A stretch of 64,000 nucleotides of DNA. Origin: Aphis gossypii (lineage: Eukaryota; Arthropoda; Insecta; Hemiptera; Aphididae). Below the pieces are notes generated by a model that saw nothing but the letters and a program-made list of their open reading frames with translations, ran no database searches and was not told the origin of the DNA. A program made the position numbers and the translations under genes. Numbering within the stretch: the stretch's first letter is position 1; every line of letters begins with the position of its first letter. This document shows positions 48,377 to 59,615 of this stretch, piece after piece. The DNA is taken from positions 31,083,213 through 31,147,212 of the forward strand of contig NC_065531.1 of NCBI RefSeq assembly GCF_020184175.1. Reading direction: 5' to 3'.

Positions 48377-51307
48377 AATCAAGGTATTGGTATTTACTAT
48401 TTAACAAACTGAAGAGAATAAAACCAAACTGAATTGAAATTATTCATAAGAATTATGTATACAATGTGATATAAATTATTACAAAAAAGAACTCGAACAA
48501 ACTCAATTTATATACTTTTAAATTTAAAAATAACTGCTGACTGACAGATTAGTGAAAAAAAATTAAAAAATGCTAACATTAAAAATCATTGAAGCTTAAT
48601 ATAACATTGAATATTTTTTTAATAACATTAAATAATTTAAATTGGTATTTTGTAATTTTGACTTATTTGTATTTAAACTTTAAACAATAATACTATTAAA
48701 ACGGACCTACAACTAGTACAACTGGCTACTACATTTGTAGTATTTGTACAATTATTAGGTGATATGACATTTTCTGATACTGAATGACTACTGATAATAG
48801 AATATAATAAATAATAATATTTTTATTATTATATTTCATGGTTATAATGATAAGATTAGGATATAACCACATTTAAAGATAGAATTCACGGCTTAATAGA
48901 TGGTCTAAAACCGTGATAGAATTGAAGTAGAATCATAATTCATAGACTTTATAAGGTACCAAATACCAATTAAGTTCTATGACTTATAAGTAGAATTTAC
49001 TTTATACTTGGTAGTTTATAATATTATAGCAAACTTTTGTAATGCTATATTTATTCTTTTTTTTTAATTTTAAATTACAAAAAGAAAATACTAAATTTAT
49101 TTACACGATTATTTATCTCTTTTAACTTTATAAATTAATAGCTTGTGTTAGATAGAGTGAAATACATATTAATTAAAAACAACATAATATAGGTCATTAT
49201 TTAAACCTATTGTATCAAATTATTATGAAGGTAGTTTACATATTATTATTGAAATAGCCAATAGGTAATATAGAACATATATTTTTCTCTGGGTAGGGAA
49301 AAAGGCGATTTATGTTTTAATGACTTGAATAACCCAAAATTATATTATTTATATTATTATATTATATTATGTATAGAGAATGGCAATTCAAACAAATGGT
49401 GTATGTTTCAAGTTTCTATGACTAATAATTTTAAATTATAACCCAAATCTAAAATTATTTGATAGTAATAAATAGTGATTTTACAAGTGAATGTTTGATT
49501 TCGTAAAAATGTAAACTAGATAAAAAAAAATTAATTTGCCAACGCTTAACTTCTTTTATAATTATTGTAAGTCAAACTTATGGAAAATCTGGTATTAAAT
49601 TTTCAATTCTTAGTTACTTATACAAAAATTTTATTAATTTTTAACTACAAAATAATTTGAAAATTACATAATTTTGAAAAATTTTGCAAATTTTATTATA
49701 TTTATGTATTCTTATAATAATTTTTGAATCACTATAAGACTAACTCGTGAGGAACTTTGTATTAAGTTTTCAAGTATTTTGACTTAGCCAAAAATTTAAT
49801 CACCATTTATAAAAAAAAATACAAATATTTCAAATACCTATTACATAGCCTTTAAATAAGCGAAATATTTTAAAAATTAAATTATTTTAAGAAAATGACA
49901 ATTTTAATAACTAGTGACATTTTCAAGTATGTATGACTTACACTTTTTGAATAATAACAAATTCATCATTATTGGATATGCGATTTCATACAAATATAAA
50001 CGCTTATAAAAATAGATTAACATTTCAAAAAAAGCCAAATTTTGGTATTACAATTGTGTATACATTACGCTAACATAAACATTTTGTGAAAACTTCAAGT
50101 ATTTACAGTGATTTGTTTATGAGTTACAACTACCTATAAAAAAAAATCAATTTTGTCGATAACTGGTTATGCATATAAATTCCCATTTTTCCATCAATTT
50201 TATGTAGTTTCTCTCAATGTTTTTGATAACTTCTGGAAACTTTTTAACCTATCAATATTTAAGCTGTCGATACACAAGGATAAAATTAAGTTTTAATGAA
50301 AAAGGTTTATTCTATTTTGTCTTTGGCCTTTCTGGATTACTTTAGCAAAAATAATAAATACTAATATACTAATATGGAACTGTGCCAATACATATTTTTG
50401 ATGTGGTTACCTGAGAATTTAAACTTATTTTGTAAGGTTATAAAGAATCAAGAAAAATAAAATGTATCATCCTAGTAACTAGTTATAAATTATTGTACAC
50501 GTACAAGCAATCAATAAATAAAAATGACTTATAGAATAACAAAGTTTATTGTGCAAATCATTTTAAAATAAGATATAATGAGAGTAAACCAAATATATAC
50601 AACAGTAACTGTAAAAGGTTAATTATTGTATAAAATCATTGTATAAACATGAATTCTAAGTTGTATCAAACTGGAATAATTACATTAGTTTTCAATTTTT
50701 AATATAAAAAATGTTGTATATATTTTTTCAATACTTTTTAACACATTTTTTTATATATATATAGAATTTGTTTATTAAGTAAATTAAATTATTTAATTGT
50801 TCCATATTCTTGAATTTTAATATATATATATATAATTATTAAAGTCATTTACAAAATAAAAGCCAAGAATAAAATTTAAGTTAAAATATACATTAAAAGA
50901 GAAAAATATATTTACAATATAAAATACTTATAAAAACACAGTGACCAAATATAAATGTTTATGCATTTTAAAATGGTATAATTGCAACAAAAAATGTAAA
51001 AACAAAATCAAGTATTACAAAAGAGAAATGATAGTGATTAAAAATCATAAAACAATAAGAATACTACTAAAAGCAAGTATGTTTTAATAATCACTGATGT
51101 TTGTAAAAAATAATAACTTTAAACTATTAATAACCATTTTAATAATAATAAATTATATAAACAACATAATATTATAGTAGGATAAAATTTCCAATCATAC
51201 AAAAATAATAACAATAAAATGTATTTAATTTTAGGACTAGTAATATTAATACTAATATTTCAATATTAGTAATCTAAAGAGGATCTTTTGAATATGTTTT
51301 CAAAATT
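48377..51307. other. Intergenic between INTS11 and YTHDC1
   Basis: It contains the INTS11 promoter next to 48376, a second copy of the dispersed repeat at about 49270-50250, and the YTHDC1 3' UTR left of 51308. No gene is supported. Confidence 0.5.
49270..50250 (+). repeat. Second copy of the dispersed 21.5-22.2 kb repeat
   Basis: Blocks in the same order and orientation as inside the 20.85-22.88 kb element: GATTTATGTTTTAATGACTT with 21504-21523; CTTATGGAAAATCTGGTATT with about 21572; CTCGTGAGGAACTTTGTATT with about 21764; TTTTCAAGTATGTATGACTT with about 21944. The copies are diverged, with indels. Confidence 0.65.
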
Positions 51308-52990
51308 TTAATGATAACGATGTCTATGAGTATGGCGTTCTTTTTCACGTCTATGACTTGAGTGATATTCTCTGAGATTAACTAATCTATCCCTTTTGTA
51401 GTAATCTTCTAATGGCCGCGCATATGTATCTGGTACATGTACGGGAAGCCGGAAAGGTGACAAAGGTACATCATCATAATAACGTTGTACCATTGGTGAT
51501 CCACCTAAATTATATTGGTATGAGGGATACAAAGGTGGACGTACATAATATGGATGTGATAACATCCTTGGTAGTTGTTTATGTGGTAATCTAAATCGGT
51601 AAGCATGTATATATTCTTTAGATGTTGGTCCTTCATCAGGTAAACCAAGCACTCTACGTCGTTGTCGTAATTCAGCTGTACTAATAGAGGGCTGATGATT
51701 TTTAGCTTTTTTTAAAATGTACTGAAAATCAATTGATTCATCTTCAAGAAACATTGAGCACAATTGTAATCCAGTCTTAGCATCAACTTCTTGGCCATCA
51801 CGAGCAATTTTGACAGTTTTCCCTTCATTGTATGCATTAAATAAATGAGAAGTATCATTGAATTCTAACTCTTTTGTAGTGATCCAGTCAACTTTAAATA
51901 CACCTGATAAATTACGACTTCCGAGTAGTACCCAACCAACAGGTGACAAATCATATCTAGCTGCTTCAGAAATTCTAGCAAATCCTAAAGTATCAGAAAA
52001 AAATATTGGAATAAGAAAATGATAAATAATGATCATGTATACATTAAAATGTTATTATTTACCTGCAAATTTACCACTTTCTTTAACTGAAAATATCAAA
52101 ATTACATTTTTACATGTTCTGAAAGCTTGATTTAACTTTGTCTCATTCCACGGTCTTGTAGACCAACAATTTTTAATTTTAGCTAATTCAATATTTTCAT
52201 AATTATTACTTTTTATAATGAAAAACCGAGCTTCTTTTAACAAGAGTTTTAGTTTAGATAAGTATTCTTCAGATGGTTTTTTTTTAATTGATGAATCTTC
52301 ATCTATTCTTATATATCTTTCTGATTTTATTTTATTTCTTGTTGAAGTCTCATCAATGGAACTAGAACTGGCTTCACTTCTAGTATCAAATTCTTCATCT
52401 AATTGTTCATCACCTTCAATGATATTGTCGGTTTCTTCTGTGATTTCATCAAGTACTTGAAGTTCATCAAATGCTTCAATGGAATCAGCAGTAGATCCAT
52501 GAACACTAATTGAATCTTCATCCATTGATATAACTATAAAAATAATAATTTCTTAAATTAATACAATTTTTAAAATATAAGTATACTTTTTCAAAATAAT
52601 ATTGATTGTTAAATCTTTATGGATAAAAATTTAGGCGAAAAAATAAAAAAAATACCTATTCCTACCTAAATAATTAGAAAAATTAAAATGTTTAAATAAA
52701 TAATATGAAGTCAGAAATTATTTGTGTGTAACTATTGAAAAGATATGATTTTTTTTTTTTTTAGTATGAAACAGTTCTTTGAATAGGACTTAATGCATAA
52801 TATGTCTAATGAGAGTATGAAACATGTATATTATAATATATTTACATGAATTTAATCATCATAAGACACATTTTCAGGATTTTTATTAATTTATACATAT
52901 AAATTAAAATTAAATCATTTGTTATCCATAGAGGTGGTGGGTACATTTTAAGAAAATATTGAAATAATCTATACCTTGTTGAGGATCCAT
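51308..52990 (-). CDS. Ythdc1: YTH-domain m6A reader, YTHDC1-like
   Basis: YTHDC1 is the nuclear reader of N6-methyladenosine in RNA and affects splicing and export. Three exons, 52975-52990, 52063-52533 and 51308-51984, join in phase to 387 residues. The first coding exon is only 16 bases (ATG GAT CCT CAA CAA G). An acidic Ser/Glu-rich N-terminus of about 85 residues leads into the YTH domain: ARFFIIKSNNYENI, NCWSTRPWNE, VILIFSVKESGKFAGFARIS, GWVLLGS, GVFKVDWI. The cage tryptophans in CWST and GWVLL are present. After the domain comes a Pro/Tyr/Arg-rich tail ending in a His/Arg cluster. Many animal YTHDC1 proteins are much longer, with Glu/Arg-rich flanks; these are mostly missing here. A Met at 52524 could be an alternative start, but the upstream ATG keeps phase across a good intron. 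Confidence 0.93.
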
Positions 52991-53754
52991 AGTTAATAAA
53001 TTATAGACTCGATCAAATTATTTAACAAACAAAAACAAAAACTACGGGCATGAAGTAATATTATTGACACCGACAGTACTCAGACTGCGATCTTCATTCC
53101 AAACAGAATCCCATCAGATCATTGCTGTTGGGTATTTCGTTACACAGTAAATATTTCTTAAAAACAGTTAACGTGATAAAACGAACAAAATTTTTTTTTG
53201 AAACTTCACCGAAAGGAGAGCAAATAATGAAAATATGATGCATAGTAATGAAAACAATACGTATTTAAAATTGATTAAACACGGATCTGGTTGAATTTTG
53301 AACACATCTTGATAACCATTTAAATCCGGATTACAGGGAGATCTGCGACCAATGCCGATGTAAGAATTAAACATATTACTTCGATTAGTTTTCAGGATAC
53401 AAGTCGAGTAAGATATCGTCATCCGTTGACGATAAACATAATTACAGACTATAATATTATAGTATACCACGAAATCGTCCATTTCGTTGTGGACTTACCG
53501 CGATTTAAACTAACGATCGATTTTTTTTATATATTATTTAAAAACACTACGCGATAATGGTGACTGATCTGTTTTTCAGACAAAAAATCGGATACATTCG
53601 TACAACGGAATATTGTTCTCAACAAAACTCACAAAAGCAGGTGTATTACAAATTCTAATACTATAATATGAAATATTGATAATATAAACAATTTCAATAC
53701 AGTTAGTGAGTAGGACGCACCACACACGCGCTGCCGTCGGTAATAGCACTAGCG

Positions 53755-53806
53755 AGTATCAAATACTATACACGATATTATCATTATTATCGTAGTATTT
53801 GGTACT
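53755..53806. repeat. Hairpin next to the hAT cluster
   Basis: Arms AGTATCAAATACTA (53755-53768) and TAGTATTTGGTACT (53793-53806) pair with one mismatch. An inner pair CGATA/TATCG lengthens the stem. Confidence 0.55.
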
Positions 53807-53826
53807 ATACTGATTATACACTATAC

Positions 53827-54185
53827 CAGCGGTTCCCAAAAAAGTTTACGCCACCCTAAGAATAAAAAAAATAATAATAGCGCCTCCCGTGAATAAATAA
53901 ATAACAAACGTATAGTATTTAAATATACAAATATTTTTATTGTTATGACAAAATAACACGAATCACGTCTCCCCTGTCAAGTGCTCGCGCCTCCTAAGGG
54001 CTTAGGCGTAGAATGGGGAGGCTAAGGGGACTATAGCCCCCCAAAAATTATGTCAACCCCTCCAGAATTCTGTGTCTGAATTCTTGTCAGATTTTCTACA
54101 AGGAAAAAAAAGGCTATAGCCCCTCCATATAAATTCATCACGCCTATGCCTAAGGGAGGTGAGCCTCACAGTTTGGGAACCGCTG
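53827..54185. mobile_element. hAT-like element (outer), interrupted by another element
   Basis: The ends CAGCGGTTCCCAA and TTGGGAACCGCTG are a perfect 13-bp inverted repeat of classic hAT form. Flanks CACTATAC (53819-53826) and CACTGTAC (54186-54193) match at 7 of 8 bases. Without the 156 bp added by the inner insertion and its duplication it would be about 203 bp. No ORF. Confidence 0.85.
54001..54148. mobile_element. hAT-like element (inner), 148 bp, nested
   Basis: It is flanked by a perfect 8-bp direct repeat CCTAAGGG (53993-54000 and 54149-54156), both copies belonging to the outer element. The ends CTTAGGCGTAG and, in complement, CATAGGCGTGA are imperfect inverted repeats. It must have inserted after the outer element. 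Confidence 0.82.
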
Positions 54186-54198
54186 CACTGTACAGTAT

Positions 54199-54268
54199 AC
54201 TGCCCACTAGAGAGCCTATATAATATAATATAATATATATTATTATATAGGCTCTCGACTGCCCACTA
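54199..54268. repeat. 48-bp palindrome flanked by an 11-bp direct repeat
   Basis: ACTGCCCACTA occurs at 54199-54209 and 54258-54268. Between them is an AT-rich palindrome running from GAGAGCCTATATAAT to ATTATATAGGCTCTC. It looks like a minute palindromic insertion with a target duplication. Confidence 0.65.
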
Positions 54269-54827
54269 TGACTGTATCCACTACTCTTGTACATAACACA
54301 ATATAACTACACAAGCACAATAATAATATTATTTTACATTGAAGTATTGAACTAAACTATTTCATTATAATCACAGGGGGTTGAATGTTGATGAGTGGTC
54401 TTGAGGGTGATTTACGCTAAGATTATAATTCACATTATACAATAGATGTAGGATGAAGCTACGCACCGATTTGAAGCACATAATATTTGCAGCGAGTCTC
54501 GCATCGAGATGTGCAATCTGCGCATGTAAACTCGTCGCATATTTATTCAAAAAACTGCATTCTCCCTGGGAACTCGTGGTGATAACATGTAGATCGTACA
54601 TCTCAATGCGAGACTCGTAGCTATATGTACTTCAAATTGCTAAGTGCAAACCAAGGTGTATGTAATACACTAATACACCAACATAATATGCGAGATAGGA
54701 CATGGCTCTTATTTAGACAACGTGCAAGAGCATTTGTTATGGTATAGTTTTTTTTTAAAGAGAAGTGGTTCCCGTCCGATACCATAAGTATATTTTGTGT
54801 ATACTGTATTGTGAGAGTAGTAACCGG

Positions 54828-55317
54828 CAGGGGCGTACATTCAAACTTTTCTGGGGGAATTAAAAAAATAACTAACACAAAAACCTTCCCTTTAAAACTT
54901 ACCCATTTTTCTAACATTCAAATACATATAAATATTAATAGGTAAAATAATAAAACTATTGTATATTATTATTATGACGAGTGTGACTGTATACACGAAT
55001 AATTATAATTGCTATAAATAGATATTATATTATACAAGTTTTTTAACAATTTACAGTTTACTTTTACATTATAATAAATGAGAATTTAGGAATATAAAAA
55101 CAGCATTGTTAACAAAACTTTTCAAACACTTATCTATATCAATATACCTAATTATATAAATATTATAATATTTGTATACCTAGTTGTATACTTTAAGTTC
55201 AGAGCATATCTATGAAACTAGTAACTACGAATATATTACAATTCATCAATAATATCACTTTTTTTTACCTGGGGGGGGGGGGTTGAACCCGAAAACTACC
55301 CCGTATGTACGCCACTG
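54828..55317. mobile_element. hAT-like miniature element, 490 bp
   Basis: A perfect 8-bp target duplication GTAACCGG flanks it (54820-54827 and 55318-55325). The ends CAGGGGCGTACATTC and, in complement, CAGTGGCGTACATAC are inverted repeats of hAT type. Both ends have inward G-runs (CTGGGGG at about 54852; twelve Gs at about 55271-55282). No coding capacity. Confidence 0.88.
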
Positions 55318-55728
55318 GTAACCGGTAACCATAGACTTAAAATAAACTGTACTAATAAATGTACTCATCCCTTAAAAATATGTCTACAGTGGTAACGGTA
55401 TCTTTATCATCTGCATTTCATACTTGTGTGCATGAACATATAATAGCGTATAAAGTAATTACCAATTACTCTATATCGGTGGTTAATAGTGATCTCAGGT
55501 TGATTAACGGTGCACTTGTCTTGCCACTTAGGAGTTCTGAGATATGATTGTGAATTTGCGACTTAGTATCGACCGGTGAGGGCCAAACGCCGTTTGCAGA
55601 GTTTGCCTTAGCACTCTTTAATAGATCCGGCAAAGTATGGTACAAATGTCAAATGTACAATACCACAATTTATAGTATAAATAGTTATGAATGTACAATC
55701 ATGGTGTCGGCATAAAAAAAAAAAAATA

Positions 55729-57100
55729 GTCGGTATCACGGTTAAAGATATACAGGTTAGCTATCGCCCGCCAACCAAGCGGTCCGGAAGTGTTACGGTT
55801 GACTGGTACACATTTCTACCACTAGCGTAGGGCGCTAGTAGTACGTAGGGTTACTTTATTTTGTTTTGCCCATTGAACTATATATATTATATAATTATAA
55901 TAATAGTTCAATGGTTTTGTTGGATAAATAGCAATATGCAATTATTATTTTTTATTCTTAATAATTATAATATCATAATATATTGTATATGTGATTGTGT
56001 TATGTGTACCTATACAAATATATTAACAAAATATTATAATTAATTTATGCATATTAATTAATATTTTATAAATTCTAATAAGAAGGTAAATGGACTTTTA
56101 CTGCAGTCTTGGGTAGTCTTTTAGGAACCTTAAAATATTCTAAATATTATTTGAAATGTAAATATACTAATAGTAGTAATAGTAAATATACCAACTTGTG
56201 TGTATATAGTCTATAATATTTTCTGGGCTTGATAAGTTACAACTTTACTCTTTATAATGATGTATATAATTACCTAACCTTACCTTTTTTTCAAAATACA
56301 AAATTAACTGGACAGTGAACCAACTTATGAGTTCTTAAACATTAGGTATGTACTATGTTCATTATATTTTGTAGTTAACAAGTAATTTGTCTTATACATT
56401 AAGATTGATTAGTTTTTTGTAAAATTTATATGTATGCAATTTATACTTTATATTTCTATAGAAGCAATGTCTAGTTTTAATAAACATTTTACCATTGAGT
56501 AGGTACTAGGTAGTATTTATAATTAATGATTTTAGTATAAGAAATAAAACTATACAAATTTTGGTTATAACTAGCCCAGCCTCGATTTCTCGTTTGTACA
56601 ATATACACTTAACTTATTGATTCTTCAATTACATTAAACTTCATCAAACCTAAAACAAAAAAGTTAATTAAAGACCTTTGTATTTTTTAACCCATTAAGT
56701 ACCTGTAAGTACGTAATTAATGTTATAATGTTTAAATAGTAGGTAATATCAAATTTACTTTATTATAGGTACCTATTGTGTGTATTATAATAAGTTATTA
56801 TTTTATGGTACATATTTCTAAGGATATTAGAGAATACAAATCCGGAATCTAATAATAACATTTAATTACTAATACATCCTTTGGAATCATATAGTTTTGA
56901 AATAAAGTAAATAATACAAAATTGGATAGGTAGGTATTAATACAAGGTATTATTAATACAATAATAGCCCTACCTACTACTAGCGCTTTATAGATGTGGT
57001 TTAAATATGTACTAATGAACCGTAACACTTTCGGACCGCGGACGGGCGTAAAATTGAGTACGGCGTTATCTAACCTGTATATCTTTAACCGTGGTCGGTA
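55729..57100. mobile_element. TIR element, about 1.37 kb, with 120-bp arms
   Basis: The left arm (about 55729-55850) and right arm (about 56967-57100) are inverted copies. Matching blocks include CGGTTAAAGATATACAGGTTA, the GGTCC-containing stretch with GTGTTACGGTT, and GCGCTAGTAGTA followed by GTAGGG or its variant. The arms are GC-rich compared with the AT-rich interior. The interior has a hairpin at about 55873-55914 but no long ORF. The target duplication is unclear. Its right end lies about 100 bp from the probable promoter of the AT-hook gene. Confidence 0.75.
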
Positions 57101-57169
57101 TTATATTATCTATTCTATATTTCTATGGTACCGAATTGTCGGTACATAGTGTGACCAACTTCTATGGTC

Positions 57170-57547
57170 AATTGACCGTGTGTCCACCGGCGGCACTGCG
57201 TGTAACCGCGTTTGGTTTGTTTGCATTCGGCTCTACTGGGTGGCGCGGTCCGGTGCGGTTGTTGTGTTCACTTATTCATTTTACTATTCCGTCGTTTACT
57301 CGTTTCATCCTTCGTGCTCGTCGTTGTCGTCTTAATCGCTAGCCGGCCTGTAACTGAGTTTTCTGTGTTATATCATTTCGTTTACCTTTTCCGCCCATTG
57401 GGCATCGATTATCATTGTCGCCCAGGAAAAGCGTTATATTAATTAATACCATCATCGGACACCTAATATCTAGTTGTGTCCAGTCGTAGTCGATAATTGA
57501 TTACCATAACTAATTTCTCGTCGCCTACTGAATCGAAAGCAAAAAGC
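57170..57547 (+). promoter_or_regulatory. GC-richer promoter and likely 5' UTR exon of the AT-hook gene
   Basis: Base composition rises sharply above the AT-rich background from about 57.17 kb. The block ends in a good donor, AAAGC then GTAAGT at 57548. The next compatible acceptor is TTTACAG at 59607-59613, two bases before the ATG at 59616. An untranslated first exon of uncertain start is likely, followed by a 2.07-kb intron. Confidence 0.45.
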
Positions 57548-59006
57548 GTAAGTTAATAATATATTAGTAATGTAGCCCATTAGCTCTGAATTTTGTTGCT
57601 GTTATTTACACATATGTGTGAATATATGAAAATTGTCAAAATATATTAACCTCCTGAACGATTAACGCCGCGATGTATTAAAACGAGATTGGACTTAGTT
57701 CGCCGGCCAGACGTTCAAAGTATTATGGATGTTTATATTAAGTGTTGCCCGTATTACGCTGGTAACTTTGTTCGTCTTTCATCATTTTCTGGTGAATTCG
57801 CTATATCCCTGCCCCCTTTACATGTTTCCCAACCACCTTTATCGTGTATATGTATGAGTGTGTGTGTGTGTATATAACTATGTTTAAAAAAACACAAATG
57901 GAAATATTGTTAATTTACTTAATTTTTTGTATTGTACTTTTAGTATTTATCACAGTACCTATTCATTGGTAATGTTTTTTTGTAATTTCTGTTAGTAAAT
58001 GACAAATAAAAAATAAAATTTTCTTTTTTAAAGGATTAGAATAATGATAATATTAAGAGCTTAAGTTTTTAGTTTTTAAAAATCTTTGAAAAAAAAAGTC
58101 ATTAAAACATACAATTTAGAACACTATAAAAATGATTTAATTAGGTATATAATATAAATCAATACCATGTAGGTATACTATGCAAGTTTGGCGTGGAAAA
58201 ACCATAATTTAAAAGATACTATCTACAATTAATTAAATGTAATGCCTATTATTGTTTAAATAGTTTTGCATCAAGTGTGACAACAAAGAACTGAACATTT
58301 ATAATATAGGTAATAGGTATTATAAATATAAAAATTTAAATGTTTAAGATGTAGAATTGGAACATGTTTTGTTCTTATGTTTTGAACCTATCTACATAAG
58401 TAATTATTAATGGATTTAAATAAATATTTTTATTACAATAAAATAAATTGATAATAGTTGTAATAAGATAATCAATAAACAATATACTTAGGTATTAAAG
58501 TTAATTGTTTATAGAATGCTTAAGTTTTTTAATTCCATGCAAAGTTAAAAATTTTGGTACTTATCTATTTATATAGTTACCAGTTAAGGAAGTTTTCAGT
58601 TACTCAGAGTAATTGACATCTAAAAATTTTTTCTCTTGTATTTCCAGTATACCTATTATAAATATAACTAAAAAAATTGAGATTTGTTTTTAATGTTTCA
58701 AAAATGAAAATAAATGTAAAACTTTATAATATAAAATACTTCACTTTTAAATACAATAGATTCAATAAATATATGAAAATTGATTAAATCATAAAGGTAA
58801 CCAAAATTCCGACTCCTAAAACTCACATTGATTTGAAAGTCAATGATAGGTTTCTGGGTGAATGTAGCTTGATAGTTTTTTAGACACTTTTCTCTAATAC
58901 TGATTGTTCAAATTATCATTGAATTTGCAATCTAACTGCATTGGTTTAGGAAAATTTGACAAGCGTATCACCTTAGCAGATTGCCTGTGTACAAATGTAC
59001 ATATGT

Positions 59007-59173
59007 CAAGGCCATAACTGGAAATTAATTTGGGGGGAGGTTAAATAAAATAAAATTGTGTTTTAATTTTTTTATAATATTTTATAGGTAATTTAATATA
59101 GTATAAAATTCATTTCAAAATTTCTGGGGGAGGGAGGGTTGAACCTTCAAAACCCCTCCCAAGTACGGCCTTG
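59007..59173. mobile_element. hAT-like miniature element, 167 bp, in the AT-hook gene's 5' intron
   Basis: A perfect 8-bp direct repeat ACATATGT flanks it (58999-59006 and 59174-59181). The ends CAAGGCCATAACTGG and, in complement, CAAGGCCGTACTTGG are inverted repeats. It has G-rich inner ends like the 54828-55317 element. No ORF. Confidence 0.85.
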
Positions 59174-59615
59174 ACATATGTATACCTATAATAGAGAATA
59201 TATATGGTAAAGGGATAAGATAAGGTATCGATTAAACTGTTGATGTGTAATAAAGATTAAATGACATGACTATATTCTTTTTGAGATTCAATTTTTAATT
59301 GCAAGAAATACTCTTCTCTTTTATTTAAAGCAATTAAGAACATTTGTTGGTATTTATTTTCATTTTTTAAATATTATCAATCTTTAATTGTTGAACTTAG
59401 TATACTACTGGTAATATTAAAATTAGTGCACAGAACATTATATCTATTTATGGGTGATTACATCCATAAATATTAGTTTATTTTTACAAATTTCTATTGC
59501 TACTATCACAATCAAATAATATCTAAGGTACATGTTTTTTTTTGAACACAAGAAAATTAATTACTTCAGTTAGAACATAAGATTTTTTCAATTAATTTAA
59601 TTTATGTTTACAGTC

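Larger units (their letters stand above)
52991..57150. other. Transposon-dense intergenic region between YTHDC1 and the AT-hook gene
   Basis: The two genes diverge across this region. It holds the YTHDC1 promoter (just right of 52990), a hairpin (53755-53806), a pair of nested hAT-like elements (53827-54185), a palindromic micro-insertion (54199-54268), a 490-bp hAT-like element (54828-55317) and a 1.37-kb TIR element (55729-57100). No gene is supported; short ORFs overlap the elements. Confidence 0.6.

Noticed and set aside
54371..54917. Minus-strand ORFs near the hAT elements
   Set aside because: No recognisable domain; one runs into the 54828-55317 element.
57091..57442. Overlapping plus-strand ORFs of 76-83 residues
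   Set aside because: They sit in the GC-richer promoter/5' UTR block of the AT-hook gene and have no conserved features.
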